Source: Rhea pennata
Lineage: Eukaryota > Chordata > Aves > Rheiformes > Rheidae
Length of the DNA: 64,000 nucleotides
Reading direction: 5' to 3'
NCBI RefSeq assembly: GCF_028389875.1
Contig: NC_084664.1
Coordinates: 134,269,966-134,333,965, forward strand
The translations under genes were made by a program, and so were the position numbers. The notes under the pieces are model-generated. The model worked only from the letters and a program-made list of their open reading frames with translations. It had not been told where the DNA came from and searched no databases. Positions 1-12,205 of this stretch are shown piece after piece. Within the stretch, counting starts at the first letter, position 1; each line of letters starts with the position of its first letter.

Positions 1-3000
1 AATTTGAATCTACTACATTCACATATGTTCTCACCATCTTTTCTCATAGACAGATCTTCAGAAGATACTGTCCTAAGCCTCTGTGGTGCTTACCAGAATT
101 CACAGATCCTAAAGAACTTCTGAAATGACCCTGTATTTTGGCTTTGTTTTTTGTAAGCTGCATGGACAAGGATATGTTTTGACAGTTCCTTGTGTTTCAT
201 CCAGAGTGTAAAGTTGACCGCATGTGACTGAGGTGGTACAGTGTTTTTATTTGTCAGGCTTGGTTTTTGCACTCTTAAGAAAATAAATAACAGAAGGGGA
301 AAAAACAGAGCTTGCCTTTTTAATAGTTGATAAATTATTCAATTTATATCATCACATCATTGTGCTTACAAAATGCCCTCTGGTGGCTGGTAATAGATGA
401 AGGGAATAGGGAATGATCTGAGCTCAGGAAGTTGCACTGCAAGTCCCGGAGAGATGGATGCTAGCTTGTCCAGAAGTGGCAAGTTAGATATGTGTTAGTG
501 TTATATGTCAGCATGAACTACCCCATTGAACACACTTTTTCTGTGCCACGCATATCACTTCTTTCGTTCTTGTCACTAAGGGACATGACAACCAGTTCAG
601 TGCATAAAGTGATGACTTCCCTAGTGCTTGGGAAGTCATGGATGAAGGTTTAGTTCACACTGTTCAACATGTGAAGATGATTTGTGGTAGGGAAGGACAT
701 CAATGCCATAAAATCTGCAGAAGCAAGCAGCCTTTTACGTATTCAGCCAAAAATAACTGTGAAAAAAAGACTAATGTCTCTTTCCAGTTACGAAGTGCTG
801 CTTCTGTCTCATACAGTACTCATGCATGAATGGATCCTTAGGCAGAGCACTGAGTGGTTCTTCCATCTTTGTCCCAGGCAGATTAGGCATAAATTATTTA
901 AAAACATTGTTTTCACACAGTATCGACAGTGCCACTAGCAGGGCAGCCTTTTCAGCTTAATATAGCTAAATATTGGTTTTAGGTATGCAGTGAACTGTCT
1001 TGATTGACTGTATTATTACCAAATAGTCACAGTACACTGTAACTTTTTAAAAACCAGATGCTAATTTTAAATTGTATTGTGTTAAAATAAGAGAGCAACT
1101 TCCACTTAGGATCACATAGATTCAGAAAACAATTCAACTTCATTACAGGTTTGAATCTCTGTTCAGCGACAGTGATTAAAGTGGTTATCATTGGGTGACC
1201 TGTGTGCAGTGAATATGGATGAATGGATGTATAAAGTTAGCAGAAGCTTACAATAAATTACAAGACTTCGCAGTGATTACTAAAAACCTGTAAGTAAGTC
1301 TAACCTTCAGCAAGGGCTGAGCAAGTAGGAACATTGAGCTATTTCTTCGCTTAGAGAGAGACTGGAGCAAGTTTATCTTGCTCATTCAGATCTGTTTTTA
1401 TCAGAAAACCTATTCTCTAGCATTTTCAGTTAAATGCCCTTGTGACTACTTAAAATACAAAGCGACGTAGTAGGTCTGTGATGCTTTTTACGAGTTTGTT
1501 TCCCAGGACCCTGAGAAAAGCTATTAAACTCTAACTGGCTATCCTTTACTATTTGATGGCATTTATTAGTTGCTAGTGTTTGTTTTAACAATGAACCTGT
1601 ATCTGTTTCATGAGTATTTGGCAAAGTACATGCATGTAGTTTCTTGCTTTTACTGTTCTGTACGCAACAGGAGTTCATGTGCTGAGCTCTCACTTTTCCG
1701 GAAACAGCTGGGCTTTAGCTAGTACCTTTTAAGGTGGGAAGAAATCCAAATGAAAAGAACAAGAGTGGAATTTTTCAAATGTCGTTCCTGGAGTTTCTGT
1801 TTAAAAAAAAAGAAAAGAAAAGAAATATCCCATATATAACCTACAGATGAACTCTACTATAAGCACATCCTCAGTGGAAGCTGTGGTTTCACCAGGTGAC
1901 ACTCATTCCCTGAAAATGGAATTTTTATCAGGTGCCAGAACACACAAAGATATACATAAAACTGCAGCAATACTGGTGTTTAGATTAGATATTTTAGGAA
2001 AGCCTCCCAAGAGAGGATTTTACATATGTTCTTGGGAACTCTCTAGCACAGTGAAGGCCAAGGCTTGAGCTGCTGAGCAGTGACCTTGGAGGACTCCCTT
2101 GTGAAGCAGAGAAAACTCTACAGAGTATTTTATGGGGATTCTTTTGCTACCCAGTGAATAGAAACACATAATTTTCGCAGTCAGTGAATGCAATTCCATC
2201 TTGAGGTTCCAGTCCTTAAGCTCCAAAACACACACCTAGCTAAACACCAAACAAAATAAATAAGGCTCTTCTTCTGTTTCCATAGTGTGTTATCCTGGCT
2301 GCTAGACAGAAATGCCTCTTCTCTCTTCACATGAAAGTAGCCAGACCTTTCTAACGTTATGTGCATGAGTGCTCAGCTGGAACTGATTACTTGTGGTCTC
2401 AGCAAGGCTCTTGTGGATGACACTCCAAAGGCCTTGTTGGGATTTAAACACAATTGTCCCATAGCACTGTCTGCCTAACTAGGGTCTCTCCAGAGGACAC
2501 CACTGGGGTGAGGGCTATCATTTTGGCCCCTCCAGGGTACCCGAAATGTCTAGCATTCTCTGTCACTGTGCTATCAGGTTGTGAGTGATATAAAATGTTT
2601 ATAATGAGCATTCTGAAACAGTTAATTCTCTAGATGAAGTCTAGTACCTCAAATGAAAGCCACAAGATGCTATAAACTTCATAAGATTTTCATTGAGAAA
2701 TAAAAACCAGTAATTCAGGGAGGCGCATTATTAATTGATCATGGTTTCCTGAGGATTTCTGCCATCAATCTGCAATTAGATGACATATCAGATGCGTGTT
2801 CTGAATGAAACTTTTCCCATAGTTGGGACATTCATGCTAGCTCCCTATGCGATGGATTCTGTTACGTCTAATAAAGTTTGAGTTCAGGCTGCAGTCCTCT
2901 TTAGTCTTGGGTCGTAAGTGTAGATAGGTCATAGGTCTGTTCTCCTCTACCTGACTGTTTATCTCCATGCAACTTACAGAAAGTTTCTTCCGATCTATTG

Positions 3001-4229
3001 AGTTTGTTCATAATTGACCAGAGACTCAGTAGTTATGGTAGGATGCACACGAGCAGGCAAAGTATGATCACATCAGCTTCATTCCCTAGGAAACCAGATT
3101 GCAAAAATGACTCCTGGATGCACAGAAAGATTCCTTCTGCTCCTCAGTATTAACTGCCGCCAGGGGAATATACTTTGTGGTTAAAGGGCCACTAGAGCGT
3201 AGAGTGGATGCGATGCAATTCAGTGGTGTGTGGCACATAGGTTGGATAATTCCGTAATCCAGAAATAGTGGCACGTTTGACTCCACCTTATCTGGTTGGT
3301 AGCACTCAGATCTCCTGGCTAGTGAAGTCTGTGGCAAAGCTGGCACAGATTTCCACAGTACAGGTTCAAATACACAGGTTCAAATGTGAATGGAGTACTA
3401 AGAGCTGTCAGAGATCTGAAACTTGAACTTTCTTTTAGAAAGGGGACCAAAGTATTCAGAATTTTTTCCTGTGATGTGTATTGGATTGAGTTGCATGTTC
3501 CTTGGGATGCACTCATTTTCAGAGCTATTTAACTGTCTAAAGTACGGAATAAACATAAACAGTAACATAATAGCAGCAAAAAACTAATGATGAGACCAAG
3601 CTACAACATTTGAAACATGCCAAGTATATGCATTGTCATGCTGGATTAACCCAGCTATCCATCTAAAATAGTGCCTTGTTCTTAAACAGTGGCCTATATC
3701 GTATGTACCAAAGGAGGACACAGAAGTTTTTGCAATGAACAGTTATACAATAGTCTGTCCTTTTTTCAGTATTATAAAAGGTTTAGATGGACATGACCAA
3801 ACAGTCATGGTCAGAAAGTCACATTTCTTTGGTTAAGAACATATTTTTTTGTCTATATCAGCATTAAAGTAGAAGTTAAAGTGTACGTGTAATTTTATTC
3901 ACTTGAATATATCTCAGAGTCCTTAAGGCTAATCCTTAGGGGCGTTTATCCCCTATGAATCCATTCAGCAATTCTGCATTATAGCAAGTAGGCAGATTTC
4001 TTTTGGCTGAAGCAATCTGAATGTGGTACTCTAACTCTGCTCTAGGAAACTGCTGCTGAATGAGACAAGTTGCTTTCTCATGCTGTTTTTAGAAAACTTG
4101 GAATCTTGTGAACCTCTGTAGCAAGATCTTGAATTTCTTTTGCAGTAATGCAAAGCACTAATGACAAAGTCAACAAAATGCATTTCTGACAGTAGAAGGA
4201 ATGAGCTTTTGTTCGTTTACATCTATTAC

Positions 4230-4266
<37 letters not shown>

Positions 4267-6390
4267 TCATATCAATAAGTCATTTTGTGGTGGCTTCCTA
4301 TGGCTCCCGTTGGAAAGTGGTTGATCATTCTGCTTTACTAATGAATAGCTAAGTGATTAAACAGAAAGTGATATGTTCTCAAAATTTTATGACTTGTACA
4401 GGCCTTGACTGGCCTTCTTTTAGAAGTGTAGTTAACATGTATTGGCTTGTGGATATGTCTGTCACCATTTTAGCATCCTTTAAAGCACAGTTGTGACAGA
4501 TTGCATGAGACTTCATTGAAGTAAAGGGTGTGAAATACCCACCTGTCATTCAGGATAAACATAAAAAGCAGCTAAGTTAATGTTTGGAGTAACTCATCTG
4601 AAATAGCCAGCACAATAACCCAGAAAGCAAGAGCACTGAAGGCCAAAGGCAGAGTGGTTTCATGGGGTACTAATTGCAAGTGGGAATGGGTGTTGGTTCA
4701 TGGTGTAATTTGTGAAGAGCCACTTCACAGCTAGCAAGAGCCTAAAAGAAAGCAAAACAAGGGCGCTCACTAGGCAGAGCGCTTCTGCCACCCAGTCCTG
4801 GGCTTTCAAATAAAGAAGCGCTTTCTCTGGTGCTTGATTCTTGCTGTGCCCAGAAAGGGAGAACTTCGTGTACATGCTTTGTAAATAGGACTACATCAAA
4901 GAAGCAATTGTATCCATAAATATATTTCTTATTCTGTACTACACTGACCAATTCAAGAGAGAGATGTATAGACTGTAAATCAGAAAGCATGCTAAGTGCA
5001 CACCTTTATAGCCTTTGTTCTCCAGAAGCATCTTGCATGCTGAACATCCAAAACATACACTGCAATTTGCGCATGAGGACAGTGCTCATGTTTACATGGT
5101 GCTCTTTATCCATATCAAATCATTTTGTACAGTGTAGATATGTTTGGATATGTTTTCATGTATGTTTAAATTGCTTGATTTGTTCAGACTTTACAGGCTC
5201 AATTAAGTCTGAAAATTACATGTTCATTTTCCAAGAGTTTTTTTTTCAATTACTAAGTGCTTCTAAGTTTGCTATTGTATATAATAATAAAATGTAATTT
5301 TATGATCAGTGGACAGCTCAAGACATAATTATCTGTTTGCACAACCAATTTAAAAAGTTGTCTTCTCTAGAAATGGCCACAAAAATCCAAATGTTCCATA
5401 AAAAGCTGCTGTTCTAGTTACAAGTGCTTCTAAATATTCATCTTTTAATGAAACTTGCTTTTAGATACTGATTGGTGTGCTAAACATTCAGTGTGTTAAG
5501 ATCTTTCCATATGTCTAGCTACTTTAAATGTGGAAGAAATTGAAAGAAATGTGGGAAAACTATACAGAGATTTTTTCAAAGCTGTGAGACCTAAATATTT
5601 TTAATCTGGTTTTTTTTGGTCTAGTTGCTAAGAAAGTGCAAAAATGTATTTAACATCCCATTTCTTTAACAAGCATTGACTATGATGAATTACAAATCTA
5701 GAGGTAGAAAGGGTAAGCAGTTAAGCAGTATACTGAAAAAGGCAACGTGGAGTGATGAACAACTGAAGCATCAGACAGGAGTACGACACATTAATTTTGT
5801 AGCCTGAAATGCAACTACAACTACTCAGTGTTAAAAGAGTTGTTTTTTATTGAGCTAAACTTCTGCAATATTCCAAGGAAAAGGTCTGCACAGAGCTCTT
5901 CACTGCAGCCAACATGGGAAGAAATTTTATTGCTCTGAGAAGACTTTTTTTGTTGGGGGGATGGGAAGAGGAATGGAAAGATCCTTATCTGAACAAATTC
6001 TCTCCGCTTCAAGTGTGGTGTCCACCTAAAAATGACATCAGGATATTGTACTGTCTGAGTTTTGGACTTTGAAATATCAGGAAGATACAATTACTAAAAA
6101 CTATTTCAGCTGCTGGTTTTACTACTGTTTTCTTAGGACAGTGTAAGGATGGTTCACTTGTCAGAAACATAGCAACAAATGTGATTTGCAATTAGAAAGG
6201 AATGGAGAAGAAACAGCTAAGATAAACATAATTCCTCCTTTGAAGTGATATAATTTGTTAAAATAGTGTTTCAGGTGTACAGTTGCTTCTTTACTTAGTG
6301 TTTAAAATCTGTGAAGTTTGGTATGTTCAGGAACCTGGTTACCTGAGCTAGACTTTTCCACCTCTGTCTGAAAATCACGAGAGATATCTC
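1..6390. other. AT-rich non-coding DNA, probably intron of the SELENOI-like gene
   Basis: No reading frame here resembles a known protein. I looked on the plus strand for the earlier SELENOI exons, including the catalytic DG..AR..G..D..D region and the LFDHG and HWEKY stretches, and saw none. The region is AT-rich, with scattered short frames of chance length and a pure T run of about 30 bases at 4234-4263. If the downstream exons belong to a working gene, this is most likely part of a large intron whose 5' exons lie left of the window. Confidence 0.5.
4234..4263. repeat. poly(T) run, about 30 bases
   Basis: An uninterrupted run of T. No retroposon body is recognisable next to it on either strand, so it is annotated as simple sequence. 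Confidence 0.9.
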
Positions 6391-6511
6391 TTGTTGGCTA
6401 CTGAAAGAGCATTTTCTGGAATGACAGTAGTGTTAGGACTTCATGTCTGGACTTACCTTCTCTTTCTGTACAACAAAGAAGTCCGTATTTTACAGAAATG
6501 TCTAAATTCAG
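6391..6511 (+). CDS. SELENOI-like: Tentative SELENOI-like exon (upstream membrane helix)
   Basis: An open frame on the plus strand contains GMTVVLGLHVW followed by a hydrophobic stretch TYLLFLY. This lines up loosely with the SELENOI segment VTAVVGVEAW...FLY, including the tryptophan at the same spacing. The frame ends TCA G followed by GTACAG, a possible donor that leaves one base of a Gly codon. The exon at 9851 begins with GC, which would complete GGC (Gly), and SELENOI has Gly at this junction. No strong acceptor is visible, so the left border is only the first Met in the frame and is arbitrary. Residue identity is low and the number of residues around FLY differs from SELENOI. This may be a diverged exon or a coincidence. 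Confidence 0.3.
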
Positions 6512-6814
6512 GTACAGAAGCCACACTAAGTAAGTACGTTGTGCTGTGGACTCATAGGCCAGCAGTCTACAGGTTTTGGATAAGGCATGGTTAAGATGCC
6601 CTCATGGAGTTAAGCTTGAGTATGTTGCCATTGGATTAGGGTGAGAGACTAACGCAGGGCACAAATATACTACGGTATCTGTCAGATGATAGCCTTCTTT
6701 TTGATTTCACTTAGAAATATTACACAGGTAACACAGAATTGTTTTGGAACTGAATCTGAAAGCACCAATTGAAAACTAAAGTTGTCACCAGAATTGATGG
6801 AAATTATCTTTTCG

Positions 6815-6815
<1 letters not shown>

Positions 6816-6844
<29 letters not shown>
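6816..6844. repeat. (CA)n microsatellite
   Basis: About 14 uninterrupted CA units in intron-like DNA. Confidence 0.95.
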
Positions 6845-6845
<1 letters not shown>

Positions 6846-7584
6846 GATCTTTATTTGTATGGAAAGCCAGAAATATCTTCATTTCTGACCTATCTCTAAT
6901 CCTGAATTACTGAATGCATTGTTTGGGTTTTTCTTAATACAGACAAAATAATTCCTGATAAACAGCTTTGCAAATGCTTATTTTATTTCTTAAAAAAGGG
7001 AGTTAAGATAGTACAAGGCACACAAATGGGCACAGGACTGTACTTAAATCCTAGGCTTTGGGCTTGATACTTTCAGCCGAGCGTGACACAGGAATTCCAT
7101 GTATGTGTCTGTGCCACCCATCTGTGCTTTAGTTTTTCTGCTTTTAAAACAGGCCTCTTTGTTACAGTTGTGTCTCAAGAATTAAGTCAGCTAGAAAATG
7201 GGGGAAAATATTAAAGGGAAAAAATACTGCAACAGCAATAATACTTCTAATAAACACTCAACTACTTCTGTTTGCTGTAATACGTTGAAAGTATGCACTC
7301 AGTATGATTTTTAAAAATAATTTTAAAATAAAATATATGCTTTTGGGACGTTTTTTTAAAAGTACCAATATCCTCCCTTGGGCAGCACTGGAGGTGGTTC
7401 AGTGCCAGAGCGATAGCCGTAAGGTTAGCTCTCCGGGCTGTACCTTTTGTTCCCAAGACCAGCAGGGAATGGCAGCAATGCGGAAGCAGCAGTTTAGCTC
7501 CTGGGCACAAAGGAATCCTTAATGCCAATTAAAAACAGTCTTAATGAGTTCCAAAAGCAGCCCCCAAACCAGGCCTCCTCAGCC

Positions 7585-7595
7585 AAAAAAAAAAA

Positions 7596-7627
<32 letters not shown>
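7585..7627. repeat. poly(A) run with (AAAAG)n tail
   Basis: 28 consecutive A bases (7585-7612) followed by AAAAG-type repeats. No retroposon body is recognisable upstream. Confidence 0.85.
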
Positions 7628-9850
7628 AAGAAAGATGGGAAAGCAACATGTTGTAGGAAATGATGGAATTTTGAAAATCCCGTAAGAAAAGGGAAACACC
7701 CTTTGCTTTCCCTGCCGCATCCTCAGCTCTCACTCAGTTAAAAGGGAATAAAAATGCAGAGGAGTAACTGGTGTAATGGTCCCATTCTGAAAGTGACTTT
7801 TGGCTAACTTGGGGATTGTTTGTGGTCAAAGTGTTATTTTTAACTAAAATGGCACTTCATAAAAATAACAAATTGTTGGCAACTATTGGTCTTTGAATTC
7901 TATTTCTAGTTCTAGTCTCTATTTCTGTTCCTCTTGGTTGCTTTTCTCCTAACAAATCAAACTTCAGGATTGCAGCAGGAAATTTAGATTTAACCTCAAG
8001 AGTCAATGTTTTGTCTCATGTCTGCTCTAATGTGATACAGATGTTGGAACTGCTGTACGTAACTCAAGATTTTATTGAGCTAGCCCTCCCTGCCTAATAG
8101 AAAACATAGCTAACTGCAATGCACATTAAACACAGATAATTTTGAAAGTGCTAAGCTTGAGAATTTTATAAATATATTTTTAAAATATTTGAGATATTAC
8201 TTCAATTGCATATCATTCAGCTATTTGATGCTGCCATGGAGATACTGCCATAGTAAAGCAGCAGAGCGCCTTTTCTAATCTTTTGTAAAAGGAAATAACA
8301 CAAGTAATAAAACACATAAAAATGCAATACCTGAAATTTTTCATCTGTATATTCTTTTTCCACATCTTGGTTTCTTCCTCTTTAAAAGATAATAAAAAAT
8401 GCTGGGATTATACACTACCTATTGCATCTCTTCTTCGTGCTTTTGTTTTCTAACAGTCCTGATCTCCACTATTCTTGGTGGTTTAGTTTTCCTTGTCTTT
8501 AGGTGCTAGGCTGACTGGAGCATGCTAAAGACTTAGGTATTTCTGTGATGAGTACTGAATGGTAAACACTGACATTTCTTGCAATCCTACTGTGCCATGT
8601 TGGCCACAGTACAAAGTAATCTAAAATAGGTCTTTCCTATGTTCATTCTTACTGCATCTTAATTTACCTTATTTCCGTAAGTGAGATAAAAGTTTGGTTG
8701 TGTTCTGTATAGACAAACATTATGCTATTTTGTAATGGGGATTTTTTTTAAAGTTTAAACCAAAAAGTTTACATCATCAGAGAGTGCTATTCTACCCTGT
8801 AACAAAATACTAATTTTGCATGAATTTAGTGCACCTATGACAATCCTCAGGCCTTATAATATGAAAGACATAGAAATATGCTCCACAGAGAATTTCCAAG
8901 CAGCAAACGGACCAGGTGGAAAACACTTGATACCTAGAAAAGAGCAAAAACCAAACCAAAACAAAGACTCCTCCAGGGAAACACAGAGCAGCGAATGTGT
9001 CACAGACCAAAGAAGAATTATGTACTTTCTCACCCCCTTGTTGACTAATACTGGCACTTTGTTTTTCACCTTCATCTGCACTTCCTGCTGGATATTTGTC
9101 TTTGTCCCTTAGAGGTACCAGAATATTGTGAATGTGCATGTTAGGGCCTCGTGCAGCGGTCTTCGGTTAGCTCGAGGGCTCACAGCTGCTACGCTGGTGA
9201 TCCCAGAGGTGGTTAACAAAATTCCTTGTCTTCTGCTGCTTAACTCTTAGCTCCAGGAAGGTCACAACTCTATTAAAAAAAAAATCGCTCATTCAAATGA
9301 TGGCTATGGCAAGAGCTGTGACAATGAAGTCATTTCATGGTCATTATATCAGCAAAGTAGGCCATTAGGTGAATTAGTATTTTAAACTATAAGGCTATAA
9401 TTTCCCCAGTAACATGGGCCGCATGGTTTGTTGTTAATTGTCCTGCCCTATCCCATTTGAAAGTGTTTGATGTCAGACCTGTTTCCTTCTCCAGGAACAA
9501 AGAGCAGCTAGGAAAACAGGGCAGGAGCTTTCTCGGCTCCTGCAGAGGATCTGTACTGCAGATGCCTGATCCTACCTAGTAACTATAGCATCATTGCTAA
9601 CGCTCTTCCAGGTCTTGTCACTCGTTACGCAGGAACATCAGCAACTCTTTCTACTAACTAAATTTTGAAAAAATAAGGGAAGCTATGTTATTGCCCATAT
9701 CCTCTAAACTCAGTTTATATACTGAGGACAGGAGTACTGAGTCATGTTATAAATATCAGACTGTCTCTGTTATCAGGGGAGAAACCTGTGAGGCCATCTT
9801 CACTGCATGACTGTAAATCATTGCATCTCAATCTTTTTTTTTTTTTCCAG

Positions 9851-9899
9851 GCTTCAGTTTATTTCTTTCATTTCCACAAACACTATACAACATTCACAG
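9851..9899 (+). CDS. SELENOI-like: SELENOI-like exon, 49 bp (membrane helix end)
   Basis: This small exon sits between a strong acceptor (a long T tract ending CCAG) and a consensus donor (GTAAGT). Read with two bases completing an upstream codon, it gives FSLFLSFPQTLYNIHR. That aligns with the SELENOI segment CALCVTLPMSLLNFFR: the conserved Pro, Leu, Asn and final Arg are in register. The last two bases, AG, join the first base of the exon at 12025 to make an Arg codon, so the phases fit. In the family this is the end of a transmembrane helix followed by a basic cytosolic loop. The exon is too short to convince alone. Position, phase and alignment together make it likely. Confidence 0.82.
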
Positions 9900-12024
9900 G
9901 TAAGTGTATTAGCATTAAATAATTTCTATCCCCTCCTGTTTAACTGAGTGTATTTAATGATTTCCTCACTTGAGAAATAAATGTAATGTTTGAAATGGCC
10001 TAGCTTCTTTCAGCCAGATCCTGTCCTGATAATGCGCGGTAGGGTTTTCCTGTGGTCAAGTTTTCAGAATCCGCCTGGCTTCTTTTCCATGTTTATAACT
10101 CTCTAGATTTCCTTTCCCATGTCATTCTCCAGTCAGTCCCACCTGGATAGTAAGTTGATGAATGCTCTGTAGTTAAAGATAGGTATTTTATTTGCAGTCA
10201 AGTGTGGTTTGTAAATTCTACCTGCTGTAGGTAAAATTCTGCAGCTGGCCATGCTCCACTCCGTCAACTAGTTTATTGTCGTTCAGAGCCATCTGTAAAA
10301 CTCTTCTCCATATGAAGTCTGCAGATAACTGCTATCAGATACAGGCTAGGCAGGTGGCAAACTGTGATTACTGCTAACAGTTAGCTTACTGCACCTAGAA
10401 ATTTTATCCACAGCTAATTTGTGCTTTGATGGCCTGTATTAATGCTGTCCTGCCTTTTTCCATACTTGCTTACTCATTTCACTCATGTGTCACATCAGGT
10501 CTCTCAGAGTCTACGTGTCCTGGGGCGGGGAGGGGCGGGAAGGGACTGTCACTCCCTGTCTTGAGGAATTAGTAGAAATGAATATTAATGTTTAAATTTG
10601 GAAGAGAATACAAAACAGTAATACATAGTGCCTAAACCACCCTTTTCACATTGCAGTACTCCCTGTAGTTTATAAAAGCATGAATAGCCTCGAATCTGGG
10701 GCAGGAGAAGTGGAAAATCAGGAGATCTGGGGCAGGAGAGGTTGAGGGAACTGCAGAAAGGCAGAGAAACCTGGAGGGGGAGGAGAGCACCTCTGGCACC
10801 ACCAAGGCCCTCTAGCAGCATCATTTAATCTGAGGAATGCTTAGTTTTTGCTTTCTTCCTTCTTCTTTCAGGACTTTGGTGTAGTGTTTTCCTTCTCATG
10901 TCATGATCTGAGCTATTTTCTCTCAGGCCTTCTGGTGGGATTTCTCGTTCCTTGAAACAGAAGAGCACAGTAATTCTAAACATCCCATCGAGATTGCTTG
11001 GACTCACAAATTATTTGATGATGAAGAATTTGAGTTTTTCCAATAACCTTCTCCTGTTCTTCATCATGCTGCCAGTTCTCAAGTCTTATTTTATTGGAAG
11101 ACTATTGGTTTTTAGAATGAGGGAAATACTTACTGGATTTTTGTCTAGCTATTTTTTATAAACACAAATACTCAGACATTTTAAACAAGACATTTCCCAG
11201 TACACATCAAACAGAATTTTCTGAACCACAATTACGAAGAATTGATTTATTCATAGTGAACTTTAGTGAATTAAACCTTCCATTCATTTAGTAGCCTCTC
11301 AATAGGAATTTTACTTGAGTGAGAAGGATGCAAAAGCTATTGATCTTGCAGTTAGCCTCTCCCTAGCTGACAGAAAATACAGTCCATCATTACTACCTGT
11401 AATGTGACTACCGTTAGAAGGAAGCTTAAAATATCCAAGAAAATATCCAGGAAGACACAGTAAATCAATAATTTGCATGTACTATAATTAGGAAAAAAAA
11501 AAAAAAAAAAGAACAACCCACTTTTAGGCAAGTTTGCTGCAGGGTGATGTAGCAGCATCACTCTGGACGTAGACAAAATCACTATCTGCCAGTCGTGTGC
11601 ATGACTGTTGTCTCTGAAAATGTTTGGGCCGTATTGGCTGAAGTCATTTCTGTGTCTCATGAAGTTTAGTGATCTACAAATTTATATATGTTAAATTCAC
11701 AGCAAGTCTATGTGCTATGCCTTTGGATGATAACAAGAGTAACAGAGCTACTGCAGCTCACTGTGCAAGCTTAGTAGTTTATTGTGAAACAGTGATGAAT
11801 AGGTGAAGCTGACCAGAAGCTAATGAATAAAACGTAATTTTAGCCCAGAAATAAATGTTACTAGGGTATCTCACAGATTGTCTTTAAGTATCTGGGTATC
11901 TAACATGTTTGCACAGGTAGTCTTGTTTGTAAGATACATTCTTGAGGCTGGAGTTTGAAGTTAATGTGGGGAAGTAGACTGGATAAATTTTCTTACTCCG
12001 TAAAATCATTGTATTTATTTACAG
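9900..12024. other. Intron of the SELENOI-like gene
   Basis: GT-AG intron between two phased exons. It includes a GC-richer patch near 10690-10810 with a 15-base motif (ATCTGGGGCAGGAGA) present twice, about 30 bases apart. There is also an A run near 11493-11510. No coding sequence is recognised. Confidence 0.75.
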
Positions 12025-12205
12025 AGCACATTTAAAGAAAACACTGAAGAATGATTCTTTGTATGAAGGACTGCTACCTCTTGTGTCACCTCTGTTGCTG
12101 TTCATTCTTCTTACAGTCTGGGTTGCTTTATCGCCAGGCAACATATTAGCAAAGCAACCAAGATTGTTTTTGTGGATGGTTGGGGTTACTTTCTCAAATG
12201 TTATT
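12025..12205 (+). CDS. SELENOI-like: SELENOI-like exon, C-terminal membrane domain
   Basis: The exon is 181 bp: one base completes the preceding Arg codon, then 60 codons follow. It begins AHLKKTLKNDSLYEGLLPL and continues through a hydrophobic helix (SPLLLFILLTVWVALSP), a short loop with ILAKQPRLF, and the start of another helix (FLWMVGVTFSNVI). This matches ethanolamine phosphotransferase 1 (SELENOI/EPT1) around its YKNNTLK, VYEAMVPLFSPCLLF and SPSDILELHPRVF segments at clearly recognisable identity. Both borders are consensus (ACAG; GTAAGT). SELENOI transfers phosphoethanolamine from CDP-ethanolamine to diacylglycerol or alkylacylglycerol in ER/Golgi membranes. This exon supplies membrane helices only; the catalytic motif is encoded further upstream. 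The divergence from SELENOI argues for a paralogue. Confidence 0.93.

Larger units (their letters stand above)
6512..9850. other. Intron-like DNA between SELENOI-like exons
   Basis: AT-rich sequence with a CA microsatellite at 6816-6844 and an A run at 7585-7612 trailing into AAAAG repeats. Two overlapping frames of about 100 codons on opposite strands near 8810-9139 resemble nothing I know and look accidental. No exon is recognised. Confidence 0.6.

Noticed and set aside
5535..5590. SELENOI-like exon around a MWENYTEIF frame
   Set aside because: It resembles the family's HWEKYNTG segment over a few residues only. It is preceded by lysine-rich, non-membrane sequence, followed quickly by a stop, and has no matching splice borders.
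8810..9139. Overlapping frames of about 100 codons on both strands
   Set aside because: Mutually antisense frames with no recognisable protein. This is a common chance pattern.
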